Source of the DNA: Dipodascopsis uninucleata var. uninucleata
Lineage: Eukaryota; Ascomycota; Lipomycetes; Lipomycetales; Lipomycetaceae
Assembly (NCBI GenBank): GCA_030568195.1
Contig: JAJLTO010000008.1
Location: 669,706 to 733,705 of the forward strand
DNA: 64,000 nt
Direction: 5' to 3'
Below, in pieces: positions 1-9,941 of the stretch; position 1 is the first letter of the stretch; each line of letters starts with the position of its first letter. The notes under the pieces were generated by a model. The model had not been told where the DNA came from, did not search any database, and saw nothing but the letters and a program-made list of their open reading frames with translations. Both the position numbers and the translations under genes were made by a program.

Positions 1-1813
1 GATGAGCATTCACCATGAGATAAACTATCACGAAAAACAATGCCACTTGAGAGAATATAATAGGAAAGTCTGCAACCGTCTTAGCTAGAATATAAGCTGA
101 CTTTCGAAACATACCAAAACCAACATGTTTCGAGAGTAAAGGACGCTCAGAAATCGACTCTGCAGCAGCAACTTGTAAAATCCACGAAGTAAAACACATG
201 ATGAAGAAGAGAATACCGCCACGTGCATATGCACCAGATGTATTCAAATTGAGGTTGAAGAAAAGAGAGCCAAAAGTAAATGCCACTACAATAGCATTGA
301 TCACCTTAACTTTCAGTAATGCCTGGTCCTGCCACTGTAATTGCAGATCACGAACGACAATTTCCTTCACTTGCTTGAAAAATGATACCATGTACGGAGA
401 AGAGCGCCCAACAGTCTTAGACTTTTGTAATTGAACAGCCTGATGAAATTGGGCCACAGTTTCATGACCAGTATTCGCCAATTCAGTCTCGTACGATTCA
501 ACATCTGCTAAGGTCTGGGTATAGAACTTGGATGCCTTATAGGCAGCCTCCAAGTCTTCGGGTGTCTGCGGCGCCCGGCCTTCCCAGCCAGTCCTGATCT
601 TGCGCTCTGCAGGATGAGTAATCGAGGTCAAGAAATCCGCAGTAGTCATGAGCCGTTCTCGCTCGAAACCTAAACTTTCGAAATAAGCAGAGGCTTCTGA
701 CGCTGGACCAAAGAAAATTTGACGACCACTATCGATGAGACAAACTTTGTCAAACTCTTCATAAAGACTCTCACCAGCCTGATAGAGAGTAACAATAGTA
801 GTACAATATGTCAGATTTGTAAGAATTCTGAGGGATCTAATGTAGTCGACAGCAGTAGAGGAATCAAGACCTCGAGTAGAGTTGTCAAAAGCAACAATTG
901 CAGCTCTGTTGGCCAGTACCTCGGCAATAGAAACTCGCTTCTTTTCTCCACCAGATACGCCAGAGACCAACGTGTTCATAGTATGAGAAATACCAAACAT
1001 TTTTCCATAAAGATCAACTAGCTTGTTTACAAAGTCTTTGCTACTCTCGCCCATGGCACGAACCCTAGGCGTCTTCAGACTCAGCGCAAACTTCAATGTC
1101 TGTTTAACAGTAAGTGTTGAAATATGACGATCATCCTCCTCATTAAAAACTATTTCTCCCCTATATTTCTTCTTGGCAGTAATATGGTCTATGCCGTCAT
1201 ACAAAACTTCACCGTCAACAGACGCGTAACCTTCGCGCTGGTTTGTAAGCACTTTTAGGAGAGTCGTGGTTCCCGAGCCAGGCGATCCAAGCACGAGAAG
1301 CATTTCGCCCGAACGGACTAAACCATTAAAGTCATACAAAATTGTACGTATTGGCACTTCTGGTCGTAAACTGGGAATTTTACTCTTAACCCACTTAATT
1401 AGACTACCACCGACACCATCGACGACGGCATCCCAGACATTGGGAACAATGTTGGCACCAGAGTCGACACCGATGACAGAGAGATTCTTGAAACAGACAC
1501 CAATCTTCTTTAAACCAATGCCGCTCTGTGCACTCTTCTCAGTATCGTTCTTGATCCACTCAGCGAGATTGAAACCTTCAGTTTCTTGTTCAGTCTTGTC
1601 TTCGAAGCCAATGCTCTGCTCGTCATCTGCAGCAGAAGCTCGAGATCGAATATTCTGAACCTGAGACAACCTTGACAGCTCGCGCGTGAGCTCCTGGAAC
1701 TCATACTCGGCTTGTTCAATTTCCACGCCATCACCGCGGATATCCTCTCCCCAGCGGCCGCGCTCCTGATCAGTGATCACGACCTCGCTGGTAGGTTGCT
1801 CAATTTTCTCCAT
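1..1813 (-). CDS. PDR/CDR-type ABC transporter (ABCG), N-terminal 604 residues, cut by window edge
   Basis: Reading runs open from ATG at 1813 to base 2 and continues outside the window, so only the first half of a roughly 1,450-residue protein is seen. In order: an acidic N-terminus with the leader block about 80-160; NBD1 with the fungal PDR-type Walker A GSPGSGTT at 176-183; the signature VSGGEKKRVS near 286-295; Walker B AIVAFD ending at D310; and the first helices of TMD1 (about 430-604). The NBD-before-TMD order and the degenerate Walker A (T where most ABC proteins have K) are typical of Pdr5/Snq2/Cdr1 pleiotropic drug-efflux pumps of the plasma membrane. An in-frame stop lies upstream without another ATG between, which supports this start. 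The substrate cannot be told. The identity of the family is secure; the exact PDR subgroup is not. Confidence 0.93.
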   Translation of the reverse strand, partial: MEKIEQPTSEVVITDQERGRWGEDIRGDGVEIEQAEYEFQELTRELSRLSQVQNIRSRASAADDEQSIGFEDKTEQETEGFNLAEWIKNDTEKSAQSGIGLKKIGVCFKNLSVIGVDSGANIVPNVWDAVVDGVGGSLIKWVKSKIPSLRPEVPIRTILYDFNGLVRSGEMLLVLGSPGSGTTTLLKVLTNQREGYASVDGEVLYDGIDHITAKKKYRGEIVFNEEDDRHISTLTVKQTLKFALSLKTPRVRAMGESSKDFVNKLVDLYGKMFGISHTMNTLVSGVSGGEKKRVSIAEVLANRAAIVAFDNSTRGLDSSTAVDYIRSLRILTNLTYCTTIVTLYQAGESLYEEFDKVCLIDSGRQIFFGPASEASAYFESLGFERERLMTTADFLTSITHPAERKIRTGWEGRAPQTPEDLEAAYKASKFYTQTLADVESYETELANTGHETVAQFHQAVQLQKSKTVGRSSPYMVSFFKQVKEIVVRDLQLQWQDQALLKVKVINAIVVAFTFGSLFFNLNLNTSGAYARGGILFFIMCFTSWILQVAAAESISERPLLSKHVGFGMFRKSAYILAKTVADFPIIFSQVALFFVIVYLMVNAH

Positions 1814-3933
1814 TTTTGCTGCTGACTGATTTGACAGTTTCGCAGAACCAGTGGTACTCTTGGAGGCACTGTCAGACACTGTCAAGTCCGTATTATTCAG
1901 AAGGAGTGGTCAGCAGCAACAGGCAGCGAGGATAGATAGCTTGTGCCGCAGGACTGGAGCTGAGAGAGGAAGTTTGTAAAGACGCTGGTAAGAAGTTGAG
2001 ACGCCGAGTATAGAAGCTGATTGTGTTGCGACTCTCCCGGTGGACGTGGTAGCTATACCTTGTGCACAGCAGATTCGCGAGAAGAGAGCTGCAGAGAGTC
2101 AATTCTTTCTACTAGTTCCGTCCTATGGGCGAAGAGCAGCGTAGCCGGTAGAACAGCAGCGTGTTTGCAGAGATAAAACAGAAATACGACCGAGAAAATT
2201 TAAGTGGTCGACTCGAGTTAAAAAAAAAAGAAAAATCAGAATTAGACTGAGATGGAAAAAAACAACAAGCGATTAGCGCCAAGTAGAGTGCTGTTACGCA
2301 TATACTAGGTAAAGTTTAAGATAAGAGACTGGCGAACAGATGTATAAGCGGTGGAGTAAATCTCACGTTTTCTCTTGGTTGGGACGGTGAAAACCGCGTG
2401 TATATCTACAGAAAGACCTGTTCACCTCTTGTGTTGAAAACCAACTAGGCGCGAGATGCCCAGCGGCAGGCGGCCAGCCTTTATATATGTGTGCGGGTCC
2501 AGGGAAGAATGCTGTCGAAATCGCAAACTGAATTTCACCGCATCTCACACTTTCCCTAACAGTATGCATTGTTCCACAGATTGATTAATCATTCTACGCT
2601 AGTTTAAGCTTTTGATTAAGTCTTTGTCTCGGATTAGTAATAAGCTGTTCCTAATCGCTTGCCAAATAGACAGCTTGGGACATTATATAAGCTCCGGAAC
2701 TTCAGAACCCCGGCAACGTACGTCCTGATGGCCGGCCAGGTTGGCGGACGATGCAGCAAGGATCTGACCATGGCGGCAGTGTTTGTACTGGCGGATTACA
2801 GATGTGGCTAGCTGGAAGGAATGGCGGGAATGGAGCGCGGAAATGTGTGCGGAAGCACCACCACGATAGGAAAGTAATCCTGAGAGCGACAGCGATAGCA
2901 CGATCAGAATGGGAGGTGCAGCTGATTCCGCGCTGCTGATCGTGCTGCGTATCTAAGTGCTCTAGGCCATGGTCACAAGCGCAGTAAGGTGTAAAGGAGG
3001 GGAAATTGCGAGCTGGAGAATACGTGATAGAAGCTGTGTCAGAGAGAGCATCTGCATGTCTACATTGGGAAGCAAATATCAGCTTACATATCTATACTGC
3101 AGATATATAAGCAGTTAGGGCTGCCATGCTTAGCTTGCAGAGTTCGGACATATTGAAGTAAAACGGACTACGCGAACCTTCATTCGACCTGTGGGCTAGA
3201 TATAGTGCGATATGTGGCAAGCCTTCAAGCCCTCAACCGCCCTACATGGCGAAAGCCCTAGAATGCCGAATACCCGTGCCCTGCCGTAGTAGTGCCACTG
3301 CTGTGAGAGTTTTGGCACTTGCGTTTCCTCCATACAGGGCGCTACGACGAGCAGCGCCCTCGTATCTGGGCTGTGTGCTGGGCTGTGTGCTCGTATGCGT
3401 GCTCGTATGCGTGGCCCATTGCAGGGCATAGACCTAGATAGCGGAATGTGCCCAGATGTGCCGGCGCAATACGAGCTCATATTTCAGCACGCATGGCTAG
3501 GATGACATAATGCATTACGTGTGACAGCGCGCTGCGTGCTCGTATCGCTGTGATAGCTAGCCGGAGTGAGCGGAGTTTATTTGGTTCTGAGATGTCCAGG
3601 ACACCTCTTGAGAGCATTTTAGTTCTCTATTTCAGGTTCTCTACGCGTGGAAAGCTTCACGTATCTAGCCTGTCGGAGTCTACCCCGTGTCAGGCAATAC
3701 TGAGGTACCAATTATAGTTGGAACTATTCATTCAGTCACACTGCACTTACAAACATGTCGTACTAGAGCTTGCGGGCCTAAATACTAGACAACCGCGCTA
3801 CGTCAGAATACAGGTCGTCAACGCCGAATGTGCGCAGCGCAGTCAGATGAAACGTGTAGATATATTAATAATCAGTTTTCTGTAATACTAAGCAGGGCTC
3901 TGGCTCCGCGGCGACAAGCAGGAGCACATGCGC
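1814..3933. promoter_or_regulatory. 2.1-kb gene-free stretch: ABC transporter 5' region
   Basis: I see no gene here. The part next to 1813 is the promoter and leader of the ABC transporter, which is read leftward. On that strand there is a poly(T) tract (about 2221-2232) and a TATA-like element near 2480-2488. The middle (about 2.4-3.5 kb) is richer in G+C than most of the window and carries short tandem repeats, for example GGGCTGTGTGCT twice and CGTATGCGTG twice at about 3367-3412. Open frames across this part are short and have no recognisable protein features. Confidence 0.4.
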
Positions 3934-5088
3934 CTACCACTCTCTGATGCCACCGTCGGGGCCGAAAAACACGCCGGACCGCCAAGATGCTGCACCTTGC
4001 GAGAGCTCGCGCACTCTTGCTTCGTCTACTTGGATGCCTAGCCCAGGCCCATCGTGCACGCTGACATGGCCGTCATGCACGTCGAAGACAGAAGAGTCTG
4101 CTACGTAGGTGTTGATGTCGTAGCCGCCAGCTTCAATGTTGTAGTGGATGCCCAGCGACATCTCCTGTATCGTGTGGTTAGGAGTGCAGGCTGCGATCTG
4201 CAGGCACGCTGCCAGCGCGATAGGTCCTAGCGGGCAGTGGGGGGCGATTGCAACGTCATAGGCTTCGCACATCGTCGCGATCTTCTTGAGTTCGGATATG
4301 CCGCCTACATGTGCAATGTCGGGTTGCAGGATGTCCACGATCGTCGCTGGACTGAGAAACTTCTTCACGTCCCAGCGACTGTACAGGCGTTCGCCCAGCG
4401 CGATTGGCGCAGTGGTCAGTCCTGCGAGCTCTGCTATGCCCTCATAGTTCTCTGACAGCAGCGGCTCTTCGATGAACATTGGTCGAAGCGGCTCAAGCAG
4501 CTTAGCCAGCTGCTTGGCCATCGGCTTGTGGATTCGACCGTGGAAGTCCACGCCGACGTCCATCCCCAGTGCCTTGACGGTACGCACGCGGTCCGCTGCG
4601 GAGTCGAGGATGCTAGGGCTGTCCAGCCAGTTTACGTCTGCAGTAGCGTTCATTTTAACCGCCGAGAAGCCCTGTTCCTTTCGCGCAAGCGCCTGCAGCT
4701 GGACGTCGTCTGGACGATCTCCTCCTATCCATGCGTAGACCTTGACCTTATTGCGTACTTTTCCTCCTAGCAGCTCATATATCGGTAAATTCATCCTTCG
4801 AGCCTTCAAGTCCCACAGTGCGATGTCCAGGCCCGAGAGCGCTGATTGCATGACAGGGCCACCACGGTAGAAGGAATGGCGCCAGACGGCCTGCCAGATG
4901 TTCTCTATATCGTTTGCCTCGACACCTGTGAACCGAGCTTTGAATGCTTCTAGCATTCCTTCGACTGCCTCGCTGTTGCCTTCCAGTGATGCCTCGCCCC
5001 AGCCAGTCTCGCCCTCTTGATCCGTTATTTTGACAAATATCCAGCGGGGCGGCACACGAAAATACTCGATACTTTTGATCTTAGGCAT
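3934..5088 (-). CDS. dgoD: D-galactonate dehydratase-like enolase-superfamily enzyme, paralogue 1
   Basis: 384 residues, the usual length of bacterial DgoD (about 382), with no intron. It should dehydrate a six-carbon aldonate (D-galactonate in the characterised family) to a 2-keto-3-deoxy acid. Landmarks of the mandelate racemase/GalD group are all present: capping-domain RVPPRW at 11-16 and GWGEASLEG at 29-37; the SFYRGG block at 72-77; the D181-F-H183 pair; metal ligands E207 (FIEEPLL) and E233 (LGERLYSR); catalytic H284 in APHCPLGP; and E309. It is divergent from the aldolase gene at 6104 across a 1-kb promoter. Its codons are clearly richer in G/C third positions than those of the paralogue at 7393-8781, so it may have a different history. 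L-rhamnonate, L-fuconate or another aldonate remain possible substrates. Confidence 0.9.
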   Translation of the reverse strand: MPKIKSIEYFRVPPRWIFVKITDQEGETGWGEASLEGNSEAVEGMLEAFKARFTGVEANDIENIWQAVWRHSFYRGGPVMQSALSGLDIALWDLKARRMNLPIYELLGGKVRNKVKVYAWIGGDRPDDVQLQALARKEQGFSAVKMNATADVNWLDSPSILDSAADRVRTVKALGMDVGVDFHGRIHKPMAKQLAKLLEPLRPMFIEEPLLSENYEGIAELAGLTTAPIALGERLYSRWDVKKFLSPATIVDILQPDIAHVGGISELKKIATMCEAYDVAIAPHCPLGPIALAACLQIAACTPNHTIQEMSLGIHYNIEAGGYDINTYVADSSVFDVHDGHVSVHDGPGLGIQVDEARVRELSQGAASWRSGVFFGPDGGIREW

Positions 5089-6103
5089 TGTTGGCTGTTT
5101 CTACTCTTTAATAGCGACAACTGGCTACACCTATGCGTAGATGCTTAGCGTAATATTCTTGGCCTATATATTTACGTCTATGTATATATATATATATATA
5201 TATACTTTTCGCCGATATGATTTGACTATCCGGTGTACAGTGTATATAGTGTGAAAGCGATGTCTACATACATATGTTGCGTACGTATGTACATATATAT
5301 ATATATATACGCATACAGAGCATATACAGGAATATAGGCGCCTTGCTGCCTACTTACAGGCTTTTCTGTGGAGTCATATAGCTATGGGCTCCTGCATTCT
5401 CGGAGAATGACACGAGAGTCCCGGAGACCATGGCGAGTTTGCCAACAAAGATAATGAGAAACCCGCACAACGAATAGTTTCCTTGGCTACGGGATTTTTT
5501 GATCTCAACTCTCACCAGAACAGCAGCTCTTGTACCTCAGCCCATTCAGCTATTTTCTGCGAGTTTACCCCGCCCCGCTCATATCAAATATATTTCATGT
5601 CAAAATACAGTACTACGGCTACGTTGCCCTGAAGCACGGATAAAGTTCAACGCAAGTGTCTCCGAAACATAATGTTAAGCCGCACGCGGATAAGTATCCG
5701 CAAATCCCCTAATTGGTTTTACAATTTGTACATTTTTGAGCTACAGTCGCCCAGACGTTCGGCAGAGATAGTCACCACAATTTGACGACCAATGTTTCTG
5801 ATTCAATTACAGAATATCACTGTATCCCACAAAACAAAAACAAACGGGAGATAACTGCAGGATAATGGCGATAGCTGCGTGTAGTAGAGAAAATTATATG
5901 GGGATGCTTCCCCGCATCCATGACTCTGTAGGCTGTGTTGCCAGCAGTATATAGAGCTACTATTTAACAGTAAGATACCTGAAAAGGAGAAGAAGAAAGA
6001 GCGAATCATCGCTTTGTGAAGAAATATAGAAGTTGTAGACGACAAGAAATAAGTGTCTGGAGAAGTATTTAAGACCTCAAGAATATAGTCTGCTATCTAC
6101 ACC
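5089..6103. promoter_or_regulatory. Divergent promoter between dehydratase 1 and aldolase, with TA microsatellites
   Basis: One kilobase lies between the ATGs of the two divergent sugar-acid genes. It holds (TA)n tracts at 5183-5204 and 5293-5309, a CGG-N8-CCG inverted repeat at 5686-5701 (listed separately), and TATA-like sequence close to each gene (for example TATTTAAG near 6066 before the aldolase). The arrangement suits co-regulation of the two enzymes by a Zn2Cys6 activator. No gene is seen. Confidence 0.5.
5686..5701. promoter_or_regulatory. Perfect inverted repeat with CGG-N8-CCG core
   Basis: GCGGATAAGTATCCGC is a 7-bp perfect inverted repeat around a 2-bp centre. Terminal CGG/CCG triplets in inverted orientation are the classic half-sites of dimeric Zn2Cys6 regulators, and one such regulator is encoded at 13022-15588. 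It lies about 600 bp before the dehydratase start and 400 bp before the aldolase start. Its role as an operator is inference. Confidence 0.4.
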
Positions 6104-7081
6104 ATGACTGGATCAAGACCTCCTCCATCTGGAATCTACGTCCCGGCACCAACATTCTTTGTTGGAAAGCAGGCTTCCACATATTCAATTTACAACCCTC
6201 CGCTTGATTGCGAAACACAGCTTCAGCACACTCTTTTTCTCGCAAAAAATGGTATTCGTGGAGTAGTGCTGCTTGGATCAACCGGTGAAGCAGTCCATTT
6301 GTCTAATGACGAGCGCTCGCAAGTCCTCTCTTTCGTCCGCAAGGGCTTGGACGACGCTGGCTATACACAGTTTCCAATCATCGCAGGGACTGCTGCAAAT
6401 TCTGCAGTAGAGACAGTACAGCAGCTTGAGGATGCCAAAGCCTGCGGCAGTGAGTATGGTATGGTGCTCGCTCCATCTTACTTTGCGTCTGCAGTTACTC
6501 AACAGGGCCTTATTGAATGGTATACAGAAGTAGCTAATAGATCACCCATCCCTATCTTGATTTACTACTATCCTGGTGTATCAAATGACATTGTGATCAA
6601 GATCTCGACTTTCGAGCAGCTTGCTAAGCATCCTAACATTGTTGGCTGCAAGCTGTCACATGGTAACATCTCTCACCATATACTCTTGGCACAATCGCCT
6701 GTGATCTTGGAAAATAATTTCTCTGTCTTTAGCGGAATGAGCCGCCAACTACTTCCTGTAGTCGCTATTGGAGGAGCTGGTGCGATCGATGGCTTGGCAG
6801 GTATATTTCCCAAGTCAATAGTGCATTTGTTTAACCTGTCGCAGGCAGGAAAGATTGCTGAGGCTCGCAAAGTTCAGTATGCTGCCTCACGTGCAGAGGA
6901 GGCTTTTGCTAGCCTCGGAATTATTGGTGTCAAGGAAGCTGCCAGTAGGTTCCTTGGCTTGGGAGAACGTGATGGGGGACGTATTCCTCTGCGTGGAGGA
7001 CTCGAAGGCGGAGAAGCTGTCTGGCAGGAAAAATATGAGCCTTTATTCAAGGACATTGCCGCCCTCGAGGCTACTTTGTAA
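6104..7081 (+). CDS. 2-keto-3-deoxyhexonate aldolase-like protein (DHDPS/NAL family, fungal LGA1/GaaC type)
   Basis: 325 residues, a single-domain (beta/alpha)8 class I aldolase. The Schiff-base lysine is K183 in GCKLSHG, the active-site tyrosine sits in IYYYPG (about Y154), and GSTGE at 58-62 is the carboxylate-binding loop. The wording around these motifs (PPPSGIYVPAPTFFV at the start, GIRGVVLLGSTGEAVHL, PILIYYYPG, GAIDGLAG) is that of fungal L-threo-3-deoxy-hexulosonate aldolase, the last enzyme of D-galacturonate breakdown. By family it would split a 2-keto-3-deoxy acid into pyruvate plus glyceraldehyde in the cytosol. Placed between two galactonate-dehydratase-like genes, its likely substrate is 2-keto-3-deoxygalactonate or the gluconate epimer. 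It is divergent from dehydratase 1 and convergent with dehydratase 2. ATG 6104 is the first in frame and fits the family N-terminus. Confidence 0.88.
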   Translation: MTGSRPPPSGIYVPAPTFFVGKQASTYSIYNPPLDCETQLQHTLFLAKNGIRGVVLLGSTGEAVHLSNDERSQVLSFVRKGLDDAGYTQFPIIAGTAANSAVETVQQLEDAKACGSEYGMVLAPSYFASAVTQQGLIEWYTEVANRSPIPILIYYYPGVSNDIVIKISTFEQLAKHPNIVGCKLSHGNISHHILLAQSPVILENNFSVFSGMSRQLLPVVAIGGAGAIDGLAGIFPKSIVHLFNLSQAGKIAEARKVQYAASRAEEAFASLGIIGVKEAASRFLGLGERDGGRIPLRGGLEGGEAVWQEKYEPLFKDIAALEATL

Positions 7082-7392
7082 ACAATATCGTACTACTGTT
7101 CTAGGTTACTTATGTATTCCATAGTTTAATAATAAATAAAGCGCCTACTTTAGAATCGATAACAATAGTACACTATATTTTACGTATCTTAACCTTACTA
7201 GAAAAAGAAGTATATCACAGTAAATATTAACACGAAAGGATCTTAAATGACAATCACATGTATTAACAGCTATCATTTTATAATAATCAAATGTCTACAA
7301 AAGAAAAAGCATTATACAGATACCTCACAACAAAAAGTGCAAAACTGAACCATATAACAAAAAGAATAACGAACATGCTGCATCAAGACCTT

Positions 7393-8781
7393 TTACCATT
7401 CACGAATACCTCCATCAGGTCCACGCCAGACAGGATTACGCCATGAAAAGTCCTTGAATTCCTCAGCAGCCTTGCGGACGAGATCTTCGTTAATTTCGAT
7501 ACCAAGACCTGGACCACCAAGGGCATTGACAAAACCACGCTCGACAGCAAAGACCTCAGGGTTGGTCATGTAGGTGAAGAGATCATAATCAGAAGCAGCA
7601 TTATAGTGCATCTTCCATGACATTTCACAAATAACAAAGTTAGGAGTAGAAATGGCGATCTGCAAAGAGGCAGCGAAGGCTATAGGACCAAGAGGACAAT
7701 GTGGAGCGACACCAATATCATAAGTCTCAGCCATTGATGCAATACGTTTGGTCTCAGAAATACCACCAGAGTGAGAAATATCTGGTTGGATAATGTCGAT
7801 GCAGCCAGACTCAAAGTATGGCCTGCACATCTGACGTGTGTAAAGACGCTCACCAAGAGCCACTGGGATAGTGGTCTGCTCATACAATTTTTTGAGCTCA
7901 TCGACATGGCCGGGAAGAAGAGGTTCCTCGATGAAAAGAGGAGAGTATGGCTCCAAGGCACGGGCAAGTTGCTTGGCCATAGTCTTGTGAAGACGACCGT
8001 GGAAATCAAGACCAACATCAATACCAATTGAACGAACGTCTTTGATACGCTCGACAGTTGCCTTAAGGTCATCTGGAGAGGCTAACCACGCCAAAGACTC
8101 GACAGCATTCATCTTAACAGCCGTGAAACCCTGGTCTTTTCTGTCCTGGGCTTGTTTAAGAACGTCCTTAGGTCTGTCGCCGCCAATCCAACCGTAGACT
8201 GCAACCTTGTCACGTACCTTACCACCTAGAAGTTGCCAAACTGGAACACCGAGGGTCTTACCCTTTATGTCCCACAAGGCAATATCAAAACCAGCAATGG
8301 CCGACATCAGTACCTCGCCTCCGCGGTAGAATCTGTGTCTGTACGCAGACTGATCTGTGAGATGAGTTAGCAATCGATGTGCTAGCATTCTAGACCCTTG
8401 CGTTTCGGCCGTCGCGCCACAGACGGCTTAAACATAACGCCTCCCCCTGAACTTATCCCGCACGCAAACTGCAATGACGCATGCCATTAGCAGCACCAAG
8501 CAAAGAAAAGATCAGTTAGCTTACTTACAGATATCCTCGATGTTTGCAGCCTCCCAACCGATAAATCGCTCTTTGAAGTCTTCGAAAGCACCTTCAACAG
8601 CCTCAGAATGACCCTCAAGGGTGGCCTCACCCCATCCGACAATTCCATTTTCAGTCTCAACGCGGACAAACAACCATCTGGGAGGCACGCGGAAAGTCTC
8701 AATGCTCTTTATTTTGTCTGATGAAGCCGCAGTGACGGCTGGAAGGCCTTTGCGCTCGTCAGTTTCAAGTGGAGAAGGCAT
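7393..8781 (-). CDS. dgoD: D-galactonate dehydratase-like enzyme, paralogue 2, one intron
   Basis: Two exons, complement(7393..8354,8529..8781), encode 404 residues. The intron 8355-8528 has donor GTAAGT, branch site TGCTAAC and acceptor CACAG. Splicing joins IEDI to YQSAYRHRFYRGG, exactly the block seen in paralogue 1 and bacterial DgoD. Catalytic and metal residues are present: D201/H203, E227, E253, and H303 in APHCPLGP. Compared with paralogue 1 it has about 20 extra N-terminal residues with no clear targeting signal, an intron, and codon use like the neighbouring genes. The C-termini of both paralogues end GPDGGIREW. It is convergent with the aldolase and divergent from the KduD-like gene. 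It may act on the same aldonate as paralogue 1 or on an epimer; the sequence does not decide this. Confidence 0.9.
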
Positions 8782-9610
8782 GTTGTATGAACTATATGTA
8801 CTGCAGAGCTAGACTTTGTTAAATTCAGATCCGCAACAGCCTAAAAACAACCAAATCACTCTCAAATATATGCGTATATACATATGTGTAGAATCTGCAT
8901 GCGCACAGCTACAATATATATGTCTATATCATAAGATCATGAAGGCGATTGAATCTTGTACTTACCTGGGGAACTTTTTTAGTCTGTCTGATCGGCCACG
9001 AAAAGATGAATAACTGAAGATGTAGGGACACTACCTATATAAATAGGTGGTTTGGGCGACAACATGTTTTGAACGGGAAATATAACAGCAGAATTGGGAT
9101 AGTTGATCAACCCGCAAGCCTAGTAAGAAGACTTTCTTGAGCTACCATACACTCTACCTTCTTAGTAGTGCTCCCCAAAATTTCTTGCATATACAAGCAT
9201 TATGAGAACTCTATATTCAGCGTAGTCTGCAGCTGCTAGTCCGATATTGCACTAGTGTCAGCCGAATGTCAAAATTCAAGTGTGGCGTTACCCGGACTAA
9301 TCTCATTTAACTGTGGGATTATCCCGCGCGATCGTTTTTCTTCCTTTTCAGGCATTTAGTGCGTGGCAATCTCGGTTACCATCGATAGCCGGAACAGTTG
9401 TGCGACCACGAAAGAATGCACTCCCACGCGTCGACGCGCCCACACGGCACATTGCAACCCTTTTGTAAGCCCATGATAGACCTTAATGGCTATTTTCTAT
9501 ATCTGGTAAGGGTATACCCCACGCTCTTATTTTCGGTTCAATTGACAATATTTTTTTGTATGCACAATTCTGCAGCTAAAAAGGAGTGCAGTAGAGTTTA
9601 GTGTGTTAGT

Positions 9611-9626
9611 GTGTCACAAGTGACAC
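9611..9626. promoter_or_regulatory. 16-bp near-perfect palindrome upstream of the KduD-like gene
   Basis: GTGTCACAAGTGACAC has 7-bp arms with a 2-bp centre, and sits about 320 bp before ATG 9942. It is not a CGG/CCG type, so a bZIP-like or other dimeric factor would be a candidate. Function is not shown. Confidence 0.35.
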
Positions 9627-9658
9627 AGGCTACTAGAACAATCGGGAAATCTGGCTAT

Positions 9659-9749
9659 CCATCCGAGAAGAGAAGGTCAGTTTCCGCGTCATTATTCCAC
9701 GTATATATGCTATAGCTTAGGACTTTTTCGAAAAGTAGTGCTCGGATGG
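9659..9749. promoter_or_regulatory. Spaced 9-bp inverted repeat CCATCCGAG / CTCGGATGG
   Basis: The arms at 9659-9667 and 9741-9749 are exact reverse complements, 73 bp apart. Each contains a CGG/CCG half-site in the same ATCCGAG context. They sit 190-285 bp before the KduD-like gene, a usual distance for an upstream activating sequence. The role is inferred. Confidence 0.35.
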
Positions 9750-9941
9750 TCTAAGGTAATAATTGTTAGGATTGACAGTTTTTTGACTGGCGAACAATAA
9801 GCGATTACTAAAGATTCTGTAAGCCTGCAGAAAGCGATCGCAGGTAAAAATAAATTAGATATTCTGATTATTTAGTGATTGATCTCTAGCGGAGGAAAAA
9901 AAGAACCGATATCATACAAAAAAAGGAGAGAAAAAATAAAA

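Larger units (their letters stand above)
8782..9941. promoter_or_regulatory. Divergent promoter between dehydratase 2 and the KduD-like SDR
   Basis: About 1.16 kb without a gene. It contains a perfect palindrome at 9611-9626, a spaced 9-bp inverted repeat (9659-9667 with 9741-9749) and a GGGATTATCCC inverted repeat near 9314-9324. All lie on the KduD side. The concentration of symmetric elements suggests binding of dimeric regulators (inference). Confidence 0.4.

Noticed and set aside
3246-3431. Open frame rich in CVLGCVLV repeats
   Set aside because: Produced by short tandem DNA repeats; no start context or family support.
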